A stretch of DNA of 64,000 nt from Deferribacteres bacterium (GCA_023395255.1 JAEWZN010000011.1:278859-342858), one strand, 5' to 3'; positions 17,408 to 26,733 are shown, numbered from the stretch's first letter. Program-made: numbers and translations. The notes: a model not told the origin generated them from the letters alone.

Positions 17408-19315
17408 TTACCTGACGCATTCCTCAGGCAGATTGTCCGCTGCCAGAGCTTCGGTGTAGCCCCTTTTCGATGCACATCTGTCTGTTATCAGTCTGCCGTC
17501 CGCTGAGGAAACCTTGTAGAAACCCACTCCGTCCGGCACGGGAAAGACCACTTCGTGCCCTTCCTCAAAGAGCTTCTTCTGCACAGCCGCCACCAGAGGC
17601 GCGGCCTTTGTTCCCCCTGTTCCCTTCTCCCCCATGCTTCTGTTGCTGTCATAACCCACCCAGACCACAGCCACATATGGCGGGAAAACTGCGGCCATCC
17701 ATGCATCGCGGTATTCATCAGTGGTTCCTGTCTTTGCTGCGGTTCCCTTCATGAGTCCTTTGCCCTTGGCAGTGCCTATCCTCGGCACATCCTGCATTAT
17801 GTACAGGGTCTGAAACACTGCCTTCTCATCCAGCACTCTGGTTTTTTCAGCGCCGGGAGTTATGACTCTGCCGTCCGGAAACTGCACCCTCTCTATCAGC
17901 CCCCGTTCACTGTAGATACCGTAGCCGGCCATGGTTCCGTACACCTGCGCCAGATTGGCAGGAGTAACTGCGAATATGCCCAGCGGCATCGCCAGATAAG
18001 GGCGCACATCTGCCTTCATACCCATTTTAACGGCATTCTCCGCCACACGCTCAAGCCCTGTTTTCACGGCAAGCTGGATTGTGGCATTGTTAAGGGAGTA
18101 AACCAGCCCTTTGCGTGCGGGGATGTTGCCCATGTAGAGTTCTTCAAAGTTTCTGGGGGAATAGCTGCCCCGCCCAAGCTTGTACACATGCCTTCTGTCG
18201 TTTACAAAATCAGTGGGGCGCAGTCCGCTGTCAAAAGCGGCGGCATAAACTATGGGTTTGAAGGTGGAACCGGTCTGCCTTTTGGTGTAATACGCCCTTT
18301 TCAGGCTTTTCCCTTCACGGGCGCCGGTCATCGCCACTATCCCGCCCTTCTCAGCATCCAGCAGAACAAAGGCGGACTGCAGCCCGGCCTCCTGTGTTTT
18401 CATATATTCAGCAACAGTGCTGCGGAGCATCTCTGTCTTTTCAGGGTCAAAGAATGTATGAACCTCGCATGGCTCGCCCGCCTCCACACCCAGTGCCCTG
18501 AGCTCTTCCGCCACTGCACGGAGGTACTCTATCTCCTGCGGTTCCGGGTCTTTAGCCATGTTGAGGGCAAGCCTGTAGTCTCTGGCATGCAGATACTCCT
18601 CCCGCTCCAGTATGCCGCGCTGGTAAAGCAGGTGGAGATATATATTAGCCCTGCGTTCCGCAGCGGCAAAGTTTTCTATCGGGTCATACAGGGTGTAGTC
18701 CTTCAGCATGGTGAAGAGAAATGCCTTCTCTTTCTGATTTGCCCTGTGGATGTTTCGGTTGAAGAATGTCTGGGATGCGGCCTTTATGCCGTAGGTATCG
18801 CCGCCTATGACTATGCTGTCCGCATATGCAGCGTAAAGAGCGGGAAATCCGGTGCTTTTCAGGAGCCTGTCCGCAGTGAGATAGCGCAGAAACCTCAGCC
18901 TTATCCCCGTAACGGGGGTTCCTTCCAGCAGCCTGTCGGTATAATGGCTGACTATGTAGCTTTTTACTGCCTCGGTCTCTATCTTCATGTAATCCATAAA
19001 GTAGAGGTCTGCCGTCTCTTTCGGAAGCGGATACCCGTCAAGCTCAAGATCCAGCACCCTGAACCACTCGCCGAAAAGCTCCGTCTCCTCCGGGGTGAAC
19101 GGTTCACTGCGCAGAAATGTCCTCTGCTCCAGCAGGTTTCCTGCGGAATCATACACTGTGAAGGACTGTCCGTGCCTGTTCAGGCTGGGGATGGAATAAT
19201 CAGCAGGGAGAAAATGCTCAAAGAACATCTTCTCACCCTTATAAAAAGTGAGGACTCCGTAACAGAGCATGGCAACAAGAACTATAAGCCCGCTGAAGAA
19301 CCTTAACAGTCTCAC
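17408..19315 (-). CDS. Class A-like penicillin-binding protein with eroded glycosyltransferase domain
   Basis: A 635-residue protein with one N-terminal membrane anchor (about residues 5-24). The transpeptidase domain is intact: STFK at 350-353, SLN at 407-409 and KTGT at 528-531, so it should cross-link peptidoglycan in the periplasm. Residues about 170-245 (YGIKAASQTFFNRN, then an A-rich R-rich helix) resemble the C-terminal end of the GT51 transglycosylase fold. The catalytic EDxxFxxHxG and the QGGSTITQQ-like motif are missing. The start is GTG at 19315. It lies downstream of rdgB, separated by 27 bases. Confidence 0.88.
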   Translation of the reverse strand: MRLLRFFSGLIVLVAMLCYGVLTFYKGEKMFFEHFLPADYSIPSLNRHGQSFTVYDSAGNLLEQRTFLRSEPFTPEETELFGEWFRVLDLELDGYPLPKETADLYFMDYMKIETEAVKSYIVSHYTDRLLEGTPVTGIRLRFLRYLTADRLLKSTGFPALYAAYADSIVIGGDTYGIKAASQTFFNRNIHRANQKEKAFLFTMLKDYTLYDPIENFAAAERRANIYLHLLYQRGILEREEYLHARDYRLALNMAKDPEPQEIEYLRAVAEELRALGVEAGEPCEVHTFFDPEKTEMLRSTVAEYMKTQEAGLQSAFVLLDAEKGGIVAMTGAREGKSLKRAYYTKRQTGSTFKPIVYAAAFDSGLRPTDFVNDRRHVYKLGRGSYSPRNFEELYMGNIPARKGLVYSLNNATIQLAVKTGLERVAENAVKMGMKADVRPYLAMPLGIFAVTPANLAQVYGTMAGYGIYSERGLIERVQFPDGRVITPGAEKTRVLDEKAVFQTLYIMQDVPRIGTAKGKGLMKGTAAKTGTTDEYRDAWMAAVFPPYVAVVWVGYDSNRSMGEKGTGGTKAAPLVAAVQKKLFEEGHEVVFPVPDGVGFYKVSSADGRLITDRCASKRGYTEALAADNLPEECVR

Positions 19316-19342
19316 CTTAACTCACCTTCTCAATAAAAGCGG

Positions 19343-19930
19343 CTATTTCTCCGCCAGATATTTTCTTAAAAGCTCCAGTGCGCGGAACCTGTGGCTTATC
19401 CTGTTCTTCTCTTCCGGCGAATACTCTGCCAGAGAACGCCCATCGGGCATTACAAGGAGAGGGTCATAGCCGAAGCCGTTAGCCCCTTTCTCCGCCCTGC
19501 CGAGCATCCCTTCGCATTCACCGCGGAAAATCTTCTCCGTGATTCCGTTTTTTGAAAGCGCAACGGCGCAGACAAACCTCGCGGTGCGATCCTCATCGGC
19601 GGTATTTTCCGTATTTTTCAGCAGAAGAGCGTTGTTCTCCGCGTCCGAAGCTTTGACACCAGCATACCGCGCGGAATATATCCCCGGATTTCCGCCGAGT
19701 GCATCCACACACAGGCCGGAATCATCCGCTATCACATATCCGTCTATCAGTGCGGAAAGCGCATCAGCCTTGATAGCTGCGTTCTCCTCGAAAGTGGAGC
19801 CTGTCTCTTCCACGTCAAAGTCATTTTCTGTAAACTCGTAAGCCGAACGCACATCAACGTTCAGCCCGCTTAAAATCTCTTTTATCTCTTTCAGTTTATG
19901 GGCATTTTTTGTCGCAACGCAGAGTCTCAC
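19343..19930 (-). CDS. rdgB: XTP/dITP pyrophosphatase (RdgB/HAM1 family)
   Basis: The 195-residue enzyme removes non-canonical purine nucleotides. Family motifs include the N-terminal ATKNAHKLKEIKEIL, ADDSGLCVDALGGNPGIYSARY and ANGFGYDPLL, and the C-terminal EKNRISHRFRAL contains the conserved SHR. The start is GTG overlapping the rph stop (GTGA). The order rph-rdgB is widespread. Confidence 0.97.
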   Translation of the reverse strand: MRLCVATKNAHKLKEIKEILSGLNVDVRSAYEFTENDFDVEETGSTFEENAAIKADALSALIDGYVIADDSGLCVDALGGNPGIYSARYAGVKASDAENNALLLKNTENTADEDRTARFVCAVALSKNGITEKIFRGECEGMLGRAEKGANGFGYDPLLVMPDGRSLAEYSPEEKNRISHRFRALELLRKYLAEK

Positions 19931-20643
19931 AGATCTATCACCTTCTTCTGAGCGGCAAACAGGGCATTAAGTCCGTGAAAACCGAGGTCAAGCAGTTCGT
20001 TAAGCTTGTCACGCCCGAAGGCAAGCTTCTCCGCCGCGCCCTGAATCTCCACTATTTTGCCGTCCGCTCCCGCAACAAGGTTGAGGTCAACCTCCGCTGA
20101 GGAATCCTCATCATAATCAAGATCAAGCATAGCAACACCGTCTACGATCCCTACACTGACCGCTGCCACAGCCTGAATAACCGGATCTTCTGCCAGAACA
20201 CCCTGAGCAAGCATTTTATTCACCGCAAGCCTGAGCGCCGCGAAACCGCCGGTTATGGAAGCGGTTCTGGTTCCGCCGTCCGCCTGAATCACATCGCAGT
20301 CAATTATGATCGTATTCTCGCCAAGCTTTGTCATATCAACAGAAGCCCTCAGCGCCCTGCCAAGAAGACGGGAAATCTCCTGAGAACGCCCGTCGACTTT
20401 GCCCTTGCGCGCCTCACGCTGGTTGCGGGTGTGGGTGGAGGCGGGGAGCATTCCGTACTCACCAGTAACCCAGCCCGTGCCCGAACCCTTAAGAAACGGG
20501 GGAACTCCCTCGCTGAACGAAGCCGTGCATATCACCTTTGTATCGCCGAACTCTATTAAAACGGAACCCGCAGGATGCTTTATGTAATCCCCTGCGATCC
20601 TTATCTCTCTCATGCTGTCATTTGCCCTGTTATGTCTGCGCAT
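19927..20643 (-). CDS. rph: Ribonuclease PH
   Basis: The 238-residue phosphorolytic 3' exonuclease trims tRNA ends. It contains VTGEYGMLPASTHTR, the RSQEISRLLGRALRA helix, the catalytic DCDVIQADGGTRTASITG segment and DLDYDEDSSAEVDLNLV. It starts at ATG 20643 and is followed by rdgB with overlap. The upstream region holds a repeat, so this is probably the first gene of the rph-rdgB-PBP unit. Confidence 0.97.
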   Translation of the reverse strand: MRRHNRANDSMREIRIAGDYIKHPAGSVLIEFGDTKVICTASFSEGVPPFLKGSGTGWVTGEYGMLPASTHTRNQREARKGKVDGRSQEISRLLGRALRASVDMTKLGENTIIIDCDVIQADGGTRTASITGGFAALRLAVNKMLAQGVLAEDPVIQAVAAVSVGIVDGVAMLDLDYDEDSSAEVDLNLVAGADGKIVEIQGAAEKLAFGRDKLNELLDLGFHGLNALFAAQKKVIDL

Positions 20644-20712
20644 TAACTTATTCCTTATTTAATTTATTTATACGGGGAAACTTTTAAAAAAGCTTTCCGC
20701 TGCCGTTCTGCC

Positions 20713-20785
20713 GTCATTCCGAACGCAGTGAAGAATCTTTTATTCAGCATAATGCGGGGACTCTTCGCTTTGCTCAGAGTGACTC
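20713..20785. repeat. Interspersed GTCATTCCGAAC/AGAATC-type repeat
   Basis: It begins GTCATTCCGAACGCAGTGAA and continues GAATC, followed by the inverted-like GACTCTTCGCTTTGCTCAGA. It resembles the modules at 50343-50381 and 63742-63857 and is a member of a short intergenic repeat family seen in many bacteria. The rest of the 232-bp gap shows nothing else. Confidence 0.6.
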
Positions 20786-20875
20786 AGTGCAGGTGAAAAA
20801 AAGACCTAAACAAAACGCGGTATATTTCTTCAAACTACTTCTAAAAAACCGACCAAGCTGACACAAAAGAAAATT

Positions 20876-21811
20876 CTATTCCGTCACCACAAATGCTTTC
20901 GGGTATCTTGAGGTCATTTTTGATTTATGCGCCTCCGCTGCTTCCCTGCTCTCGAACCCGCCGACCTTTACTCTGTAGTAGGTTGTACCTTTGACATTGG
21001 CGCGCTCCACTTTCCCTTTATCAAATGTATTCGCCAGTGCGTCTGCCTGTTCCTTATCGGTGAAAGAGGCTATCTGCACTGCAAAAAGCGCCTGAACTGT
21101 TCCGGCGTATGCGATATTGGGTGAATCCGGCGCGAAATCGTCATCACTTTTCTCTCCGGCGGGGGAAAGGAGCCTGATTCTGACTTTTCCGAGTCCTTTA
21201 TCCTTTATGCCTATCTCATTTGCTGCCTTTTTGGAGAGATCGATTATTCTTCCTTCCACATGAGGTCCGCGGTCATTGACCCTGACGGTTACTTTGCGCC
21301 CGTTTGAGATATTTTCCACCTCAACTATGCTGCCCATCGGGAGGTTTTTGTGGGCTGCTGTCATGGCGTACATGTTGTATATTTCTCCGTTTGACGTATC
21401 CCGTCCGTGGTCGGGGCCGCCGTACCAGCTTGCTATACCTTCCTGCTCGAAGGTTTCAACATATTTAAGCCTGTGGTAGGTTTCGCCGCGCACTACATAA
21501 GGCTTGTCATAGACTGCGCCTGTCATTCTGGCATCAGGCGGAATCCTGTGATCCTTTTCTATGGGTTCACCAGATACCGGAGCGGCAGCGGGCTCCTCCG
21601 CGGGCGCTGCGAATACAGTGTCGGGAAACCTGAGCACAGGCGGTTCCTCCGCAGGAGCAGCTTTTTTAACCTCCGGCATGACGGGGGAATCCACAAACGG
21701 TCTTATGTCATCATCAGGAACATTAATCGCCGAAAGCGGCTCAGGCTGCACCGAAGCGCAGGAAACGCAGGTGAGTGTAAGAAAAATGCCAAGACTGTGT
21801 TTAAGTCTCAT
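20876..21811 (-). CDS. rlpA: RlpA-like septal lytic transglycosylase with SPOR domain
   Basis: I start at ATG 21811 (311 residues), preceded by GGGGGA. The N-terminus is a signal with a Cys cluster (LTCVSCASV), probably a lipoprotein. A Pro/Ala/Glu-rich linker follows. The double-psi beta-barrel (about 125-215) has GIASWYGG, HGRDTSNGE, MTAAHKNLP and VRVNDRGPH, the RlpA landmarks including the catalytic Asp. A SPOR domain (about 235-311) that binds denuded septal glycan ends the protein. It should act at the division septum from the outer membrane. Confidence 0.93.
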   Translation of the reverse strand: MRLKHSLGIFLTLTCVSCASVQPEPLSAINVPDDDIRPFVDSPVMPEVKKAAPAEEPPVLRFPDTVFAAPAEEPAAAPVSGEPIEKDHRIPPDARMTGAVYDKPYVVRGETYHRLKYVETFEQEGIASWYGGPDHGRDTSNGEIYNMYAMTAAHKNLPMGSIVEVENISNGRKVTVRVNDRGPHVEGRIIDLSKKAANEIGIKDKGLGKVRIRLLSPAGEKSDDDFAPDSPNIAYAGTVQALFAVQIASFTDKEQADALANTFDKGKVERANVKGTTYYRVKVGGFESREAAEAHKSKMTSRYPKAFVVTE

Positions 21812-21936
21812 AACCAAATCCCCCGAAGAGTAAATATACGGTTTTTATACTACCCTGCACCGACTCATTTTGTACAGGGAAGTTTGCACATTAATAGTAA
21901 TGACGGTTTAGCGGGCGGGAAGTTTGGGGAAAGAAG

Positions 21937-21962
21937 AAAAAAGGCGGCCTGTTAAGCCGCCT
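21937..21962 (-). terminator. Rho-independent terminator of the lysR gene
   Basis: On the minus strand, arms AGGCGGC and GCCGCCT with a 7-base loop are followed by a run of T. It lies 14 bases after the LysR stop. Confidence 0.9.
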
Positions 21963-21976
21963 CTGAGAAGATTTTT

Positions 21977-22873
21977 TTATTCGCGCGCGTGTTTAAGAAG
22001 AGTGTCGATGAAGTGCTTCATCAGCTTCTTGTTAGTGCGTTTTTTGCTGTAAACCACATAGATCTCTTTCTCAACAACAAGATCCGTTATGGGAATAGCC
22101 TTTATTCCGCCGCCGCACTCATCCTCTGAGAGCGCCATCTGGCTCATGAATGCTATGCCTAGCTGGCGTTTTACTGCGTGTTTTATGGAATATGTGGAAC
22201 TGAGCATGGCCACAGCATCCAGCGATTCGAAATCGTACCCTTTCTGTTTAAAGGCGTGTTCCACAGCCGCCCTTGTTCCGGAGCCCATCTCTCTTATGAT
22301 GAAGCTTTCCTGAAGGATCTCCTCAAGGAAGACGCTGGCGCGGTCGTAGAATTTATGGTTTTTGTGAACGATGAGAACTATTTTGTCCCGCAGGAGCACC
22401 TTGTACTCAAGATCCTTCTTAGGGATTTTCCTTGCCACTATGGCAAGGTCAAGTATGCCGTCAGAGAGCCTCTGGACAACATTCTGGGTTCCGTTTATGT
22501 CGAGGGTGAAGAAGGTTTTGGGGTACTCCTCCTTAAACTTCCTGATGACTTCGGGAAGTATGAACTCAGCGGGAACAGTACTGTAGCCTATGTGGAGGTG
22601 GCCGCTGATTTCGTTGAGGAATTCTTTTATAGCTTCCTGAGAACGCTCACGCAGGTCGAGTATATCCACTGCGTAGGGGTAGAAAACCTGCCCTGCCTCA
22701 GTGAGGATAACCTCTTTTGAAAGCCTGTCAAAAAGCTTTACTCCGAGCTGCTCTTCAAGGGTGCTTATATGCGTGGAGATAGTGGGCTGGCTGAGAAGAA
22801 GCTTTTCAGCAGCGCGGGAAAAGGATTTGTATTTCGCAACATATACGAACGCTTCTATCTGTTTAAAATCCAT
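21977..22873 (-). CDS. LysR-family transcriptional regulator
   Basis: A 298-residue regulator. The winged helix-turn-helix is at about residues 3-62 (FVYVAKYKSFSRAAEKLLLS, QPTISTHISTLEEQLGVKLF), and the substrate-binding periplasmic-fold domain starts about 90. It resembles the CysB-like or selenium-metabolism-associated LysR groups from delta-proteobacteria by general pattern, but the effector cannot be told. It stands alone with its own promoter and terminator; a palindrome over the -10 box suggests autoregulation. Confidence 0.92.
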   Translation of the reverse strand: MDFKQIEAFVYVAKYKSFSRAAEKLLLSQPTISTHISTLEEQLGVKLFDRLSKEVILTEAGQVFYPYAVDILDLRERSQEAIKEFLNEISGHLHIGYSTVPAEFILPEVIRKFKEEYPKTFFTLDINGTQNVVQRLSDGILDLAIVARKIPKKDLEYKVLLRDKIVLIVHKNHKFYDRASVFLEEILQESFIIREMGSGTRAAVEHAFKQKGYDFESLDAVAMLSSTYSIKHAVKRQLGIAFMSQMALSEDECGGGIKAIPITDLVVEKEIYVVYSKKRTNKKLMKHFIDTLLKHARE

Positions 22874-22895
22874 GGGGGGACTCCTTGAAGTGGTA

Positions 22896-22937
22896 GTGCT
22901 GATAGGTATATTATCAGCACTATATAGATAAAATCAA
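22896..22937 (-). promoter_or_regulatory. lysR promoter with overlapping palindromic operator
   Basis: On the minus strand, TTGATT (22932-22937) and GATAAT (22910-22915) are spaced by 16 bases. A 9-bp inverted repeat, GTGCTGATA (22896-22904) and TATCAGCAC (22912-22920), covers the -10 box. LysR-type regulators bind such dyads and usually repress their own gene, so this is a likely autoregulatory site. Confidence 0.6.
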
Positions 22938-22983
22938 TAGTTCTTTTGAGTTTTATGTCATTTTAACAACAAATTCTTTACAT

Positions 22984-24993
22984 TCAGCGTCCGTTAACCG
23001 TAAAAGCCCGCATAAAAGGCACAGCATTAAAAATTTCGGTAAACTTCGAGCTATCAACATTGCCGATAACAAACATCTGTACCATATTTGATCTGAACGC
23101 GCTGTCATCAAGAACCATAAAATCAGTGAAGCCGGATTCCCATCTGCTTTCAATGAGATGCACTCCCTGACTGTACGGAAATGCGCGGGAGTTGAACTCT
23201 TTTCCGTTGATGGTGACAGTGTGGCTTTTAAGCGGAAGAGTGTTATTCACCAGCCCTGTAGCGAGATTAACCCTGTCCTGACCGCATATCAGCACATCCC
23301 CCTCTTTCTGTGTGCAGCGCATGTTGATGATCGTAAACGGAGTATACTGCCCGGTTTCAAAATCCCATGTGCCTAGCTGGCTTATAGCACCGATCTTAAA
23401 GAGCATGTCCTTTGTGAAAAGCACCACGTATTTATCACTGTCAACAGGCAGGGAGTTGTCTGCGGCCACAGCGGAAATATCCTGCGGGGTTTTCCCTTCG
23501 GAGAGCATTCTGTCTATGCCGCTTTTCCCTTCGGACGCAAGAAAGGCTATGGTGTTGTACAGCTCATCCTGACTGTCGGAAGAGAGTGATTTCGCAACAT
23601 AGTATGTCTTGGGTGTTCTCTGCGTCATGCCGTCGTGAAAAGTGGTAAACCCGGCATATTCATAAGCAAGGCCGTAGTCCCACCATGAATATATGACGGA
23701 ATCCGCCGGAGCGGCCTTTTTAAGCTCCTTAATCTGTTTATATATCCCCACCTCTATGGACGGTACAGGGTTGAAATCGAACGAGGATTTGTAAACAAGG
23801 AACATGAAACCCGCCGTCACGCAGGCAAGAACAGCGGTTTTTATCTGTGCGCTGAATTTCACCCTGTCCTCAATAGCCCTGCCGAGGAGATAAATTCCGT
23901 AACCGAGGCCGATTCCCACAAAAGGGGCAAGGAACATCCCGAACCTGTTTGAGCTTTTGAAAACCATAAGGCCGAGTATAAACACAGGCGCGAGGGGTAG
24001 CATTCTCCGGAAATTGAATATTCCGCATACCGCAAACAAAAAGAGCCCGGCGACTGATAAAGCCTCAACAGGCGCGAGGGTCGCCAGAACCCTGTCTATC
24101 TCCGTCCTTTTTGCCTCCGTTATAGTGGCATAAACATCAGGAAAGCCCGCAATAATACTGCCGGTGGGAGTTATATAGGTTTTTGCAAAGTCAAAGAGAT
24201 GGTGCAGTCCGGAATATATATGCAGCGGATTTGAGAAGAGCACAAACAGGAGCACTGCCAGCGCCGCTTTTTTGAGCTCCGCCCGTGAAACCAAAAGGGC
24301 AAGCACAAAGACACCGAGATAGGCTATGGTTATTCCCGGATGCTCATACCACCAGTGAAAAAGCCACATGGAAAGTCCGGCCAAAGCTGAGTGGATGAAC
24401 AGCTTTTTTGAGTTCTTCCCCTCCAGAGCCAGAAGCATGAAAAGTGAGCAGAGAAACGGGAAAAAAAGGTTCATTGCATCCGTGTCCACCCTGCCGATGG
24501 ATGAGCGGACAAGATAAATTATCCCCAGAGATCCGGCTATGCCCCCGGCTATCCCTGCGGGAATCATCCCTGTGAAATAGAAGTACAGCCCCAGAGGGAT
24601 TATAAAAAGTGAAGCCAGAAAAGGCAGGAGATAAACTGCCGTGCGGTAGGTATTGCCGTCGGAGAAAACGGAAAGCTTAGCAATGAGCCAGCTTAGCATG
24701 GGGATTTTTCCATGCTTCGCCTTAACATCAGGATAAAACATCAGAGGATCGTCATTTGACGGATAATAGCTCCCCTCTTTATACTCATCCGCATACCTGA
24801 GCCACTTATATGAGTCGAGGGTGGTCATCTGCGGCATTTTATCAACAAAGTAATAGTCCCTGTGTTCGCGCCATCTCTCAAGCTGGATATAGCGAAGCCC
24901 CGCCGAAACAATAAACACAAGGGCAAGGGCGATGGCTGTTATTCCCAGCCCCTTCGCCGCGCTGCCCCTGAAAATATCAATATCAATCTTCAT
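22984..24993 (-). CDS. pglB: PglB/STT3-type oligosaccharyltransferase
   Basis: A 669-residue protein with about 11-13 membrane segments followed by a soluble C-terminal domain. It has all the OST landmarks: the first-loop Asp in TTLDSYKW (Asp60), the DTD metal motif (170-172), the TITE motif (290-293), SSNRF (Arg350), and the WWDYG signature (437-441). It also has the FHDGMTQRTPKTYY segment. These enzymes transfer a lipid-linked glycan to Asn in N-X-S/T of exported proteins. The ATG overlaps the pepA end by 11 bases. No glycan-assembly genes flank it. Bacterial PglB is best known in Epsilonproteobacteria and some Desulfovibrio. Confidence 0.88.
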   Translation of the reverse strand: MKIDIDIFRGSAAKGLGITAIALALVFIVSAGLRYIQLERWREHRDYYFVDKMPQMTTLDSYKWLRYADEYKEGSYYPSNDDPLMFYPDVKAKHGKIPMLSWLIAKLSVFSDGNTYRTAVYLLPFLASLFIIPLGLYFYFTGMIPAGIAGGIAGSLGIIYLVRSSIGRVDTDAMNLFFPFLCSLFMLLALEGKNSKKLFIHSALAGLSMWLFHWWYEHPGITIAYLGVFVLALLVSRAELKKAALAVLLFVLFSNPLHIYSGLHHLFDFAKTYITPTGSIIAGFPDVYATITEAKRTEIDRVLATLAPVEALSVAGLFLFAVCGIFNFRRMLPLAPVFILGLMVFKSSNRFGMFLAPFVGIGLGYGIYLLGRAIEDRVKFSAQIKTAVLACVTAGFMFLVYKSSFDFNPVPSIEVGIYKQIKELKKAAPADSVIYSWWDYGLAYEYAGFTTFHDGMTQRTPKTYYVAKSLSSDSQDELYNTIAFLASEGKSGIDRMLSEGKTPQDISAVAADNSLPVDSDKYVVLFTKDMLFKIGAISQLGTWDFETGQYTPFTIINMRCTQKEGDVLICGQDRVNLATGLVNNTLPLKSHTVTINGKEFNSRAFPYSQGVHLIESRWESGFTDFMVLDDSAFRSNMVQMFVIGNVDSSKFTEIFNAVPFMRAFTVNGR

Positions 24994-26482
24994 TTCTGCA
25001 ATAATACCTTTCTATAAATTCAAGGAGAAGCCTTATGCCGAAACCGGAAGCATGCTTCCCGAAAACGGGGTGCTCCTCTTCGAGATAAGCGGGTCCCGCA
25101 ATGTCAAGGTGTATCCACGGCCAGTTGTCCACAAACTCGCGCAGAAAGAGCGCCGCAATGGTTGAGCCGGCCTCTGTTCTCTGTCTGGCTATGTTTCTTA
25201 GATCGGCTATATCGCTCTTAATTCTTTTCTCATAGGTCTTAAGCAGCGGAAGCTCCCATATGTCCTCACCGACATCGCCGGAAAGGTCGCTTATGTTTTT
25301 AGCAAGGAACTTCCTGTTGCTGAAAAGCCCAGCGCAATGACTTCCCAGAGCAACCACGCAGGCTCCGGTGAGGGTCGCCACGTCCACTATAACCTCCGGG
25401 TCTGTCTTTGTGGCTGTGTACAGAGCATCCGCAAGTATAAGCCTGCCTTCCGCATCCGTATTAAGAACCTCAACGGTTTTTCCGGAGGCGGAGGTTATTA
25501 TATCCCCCGGTCTGTAAGCGCCGCCGCCGATCATATTTTCCACGAGGGGTATATATGTTTTGATGTTTACAGGGAGTTTCAGTTCACGGGCAAGTTTGGT
25601 AACCGCAAAAACAGTTGCCGCGCCTGCCATATCACACTTCATGGTTTCCATGCTTCCGGTGGGCTTGAGGTTGCTTCCGCCGGAGTCAAATGTAACGCCT
25701 TTGCCCACAAGAGCCACATGCTTTTCGTTTCCGGGATCGCCTTTGTAGTCGATCATAACGAATCTGGGCTTGTTCACGCTGCCCATACCAACCACATCTA
25801 TGAGGTTCAGCCCCTCTTCCCTGATTTTTGCCTCATCGTAAACAGTGACACTGAAATCCGCGCCCTCTTCCGCCTGAACGGTTTCTGCAAAAATCGCAGG
25901 AGTCATATCCATAGGGGGAGTATTAATAAGATCCCTTGCCAGATAAACGTTCTGGAAGATAGTCGCCCATCTCTCCGCACCGGTGTCTATGAATTTTTTC
26001 AGTTTGGTGAAGGTTGTGATAACCTCAACCTCTTCAAAATCGAAGCTTTCCTTTTTGCTTTTATATTTTTCAAATGAATACAGGCCGAAGCACAGCCCCT
26101 CAAGGAAGCTCTTGGTGTAGCTCCCCTCTTTCTTCTCGGCGTAGACATCCTCAAAGGAGACAAGGGAAAATGAAAAAAGCTTATCTTTTCTGATAATTTT
26201 TGAAAACTGTGCGCCAAGTTCGAGATAGTATCTGTAATCCTCCGGATCTTTCGGAACATTCACAAGAAAAATCCTTTTCAGCTTCTTCTTCATATCAATG
26301 TAGAAGCTTTTTATCTCCTTATCTTCAAAGTTGAAGTAGTCAGAGTTGACTATATTGGCGATCTCGTCGTCTATCCTTTTTCCTGTAAGCAGCTTAAGTG
26401 AACCCATATTTTTATATACGGGAATAATCACCGCTTCTTTTCTTGAGTTGAAAGCAGTCTTTTTCCTGCATGATATTTTCAT
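24983..26482 (-). CDS. pepA: Leucyl aminopeptidase (M17)
   Basis: The ATG at 26482 (499 residues, MKISCRKKTAFNS) is preferred over an upstream GTG because GAGG lies 8 bases before it. The C-terminal catalytic domain has VGKGVTFDSGGSNLKP, MKCDMAGAA and the signature NTDAEGRLILAD with the metal ligands and catalytic Arg. It cleaves N-terminal residues in the cytoplasm as a hexamer; some family members also bind DNA. The N-terminal half is divergent, as usual. Confidence 0.94.
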   Translation of the reverse strand: MKISCRKKTAFNSRKEAVIIPVYKNMGSLKLLTGKRIDDEIANIVNSDYFNFEDKEIKSFYIDMKKKLKRIFLVNVPKDPEDYRYYLELGAQFSKIIRKDKLFSFSLVSFEDVYAEKKEGSYTKSFLEGLCFGLYSFEKYKSKKESFDFEEVEVITTFTKLKKFIDTGAERWATIFQNVYLARDLINTPPMDMTPAIFAETVQAEEGADFSVTVYDEAKIREEGLNLIDVVGMGSVNKPRFVMIDYKGDPGNEKHVALVGKGVTFDSGGSNLKPTGSMETMKCDMAGAATVFAVTKLARELKLPVNIKTYIPLVENMIGGGAYRPGDIITSASGKTVEVLNTDAEGRLILADALYTATKTDPEVIVDVATLTGACVVALGSHCAGLFSNRKFLAKNISDLSGDVGEDIWELPLLKTYEKRIKSDIADLRNIARQRTEAGSTIAALFLREFVDNWPWIHLDIAGPAYLEEEHPVFGKHASGFGIRLLLEFIERYYCRNED

Positions 26483-26520
26483 CAACAAACCTCGTTTAAA
26501 CACAAAAGCATTTATATAAA

Positions 26521-26541
26521 CGTATAAATTGCCTTTATACG
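26521..26541. promoter_or_regulatory. Perfect 8-bp inverted repeat upstream of pepA
   Basis: CGTATAAA and TTTATACG flank the 5-base spacer TTGCC, 39 bases before the pepA ATG. The AT-rich arms do not resemble a terminator, so an operator in the divergent pepA/parA region is the more likely reading. Confidence 0.4.
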
Positions 26542-26698
26542 GATTTCACCACCCTTGAATTATATTAAAAATTCAAACGTTTTCAACATATTTGAAAAAT
26601 TTCTCATCTTTACACGGTAAAAGCATATGTTTCGCATGTTAAAGGATCAAAAACACCAGTATTTTCAGGGTCTGAGCTTATTTAACAGGTTCAGGTGA

Positions 26699-26726
26699 TT
26701 GATCTTGATTTTTGTACAGGTATTAT
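26699..26726 (+). promoter_or_regulatory. Candidate parA promoter
   Basis: TTGATC (26699-26704) and TATTAT (26721-26726) are spaced by 16 bases. The start of transcription expected 6-8 bases later would coincide with the parA ATG at 26734, and no ribosome site is visible there, so parA mRNA could be leaderless. Confidence 0.35.
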
Positions 26727-26733
26727 CTAATGT

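Noticed and set aside
17555..19306. Long open frame (583 codons) on the plus strand opposite the penicillin-binding protein
   Set aside because: It is an antisense shadow of a GC-rich gene, with no domain, no ribosome site and a Cys/His-rich sequence unlike real proteins.
26628..26645. Possible parS near parA (TGTTTCGCATGTT)
   Set aside because: It matches the consensus at only about 11 of 16 positions and is not palindromic.
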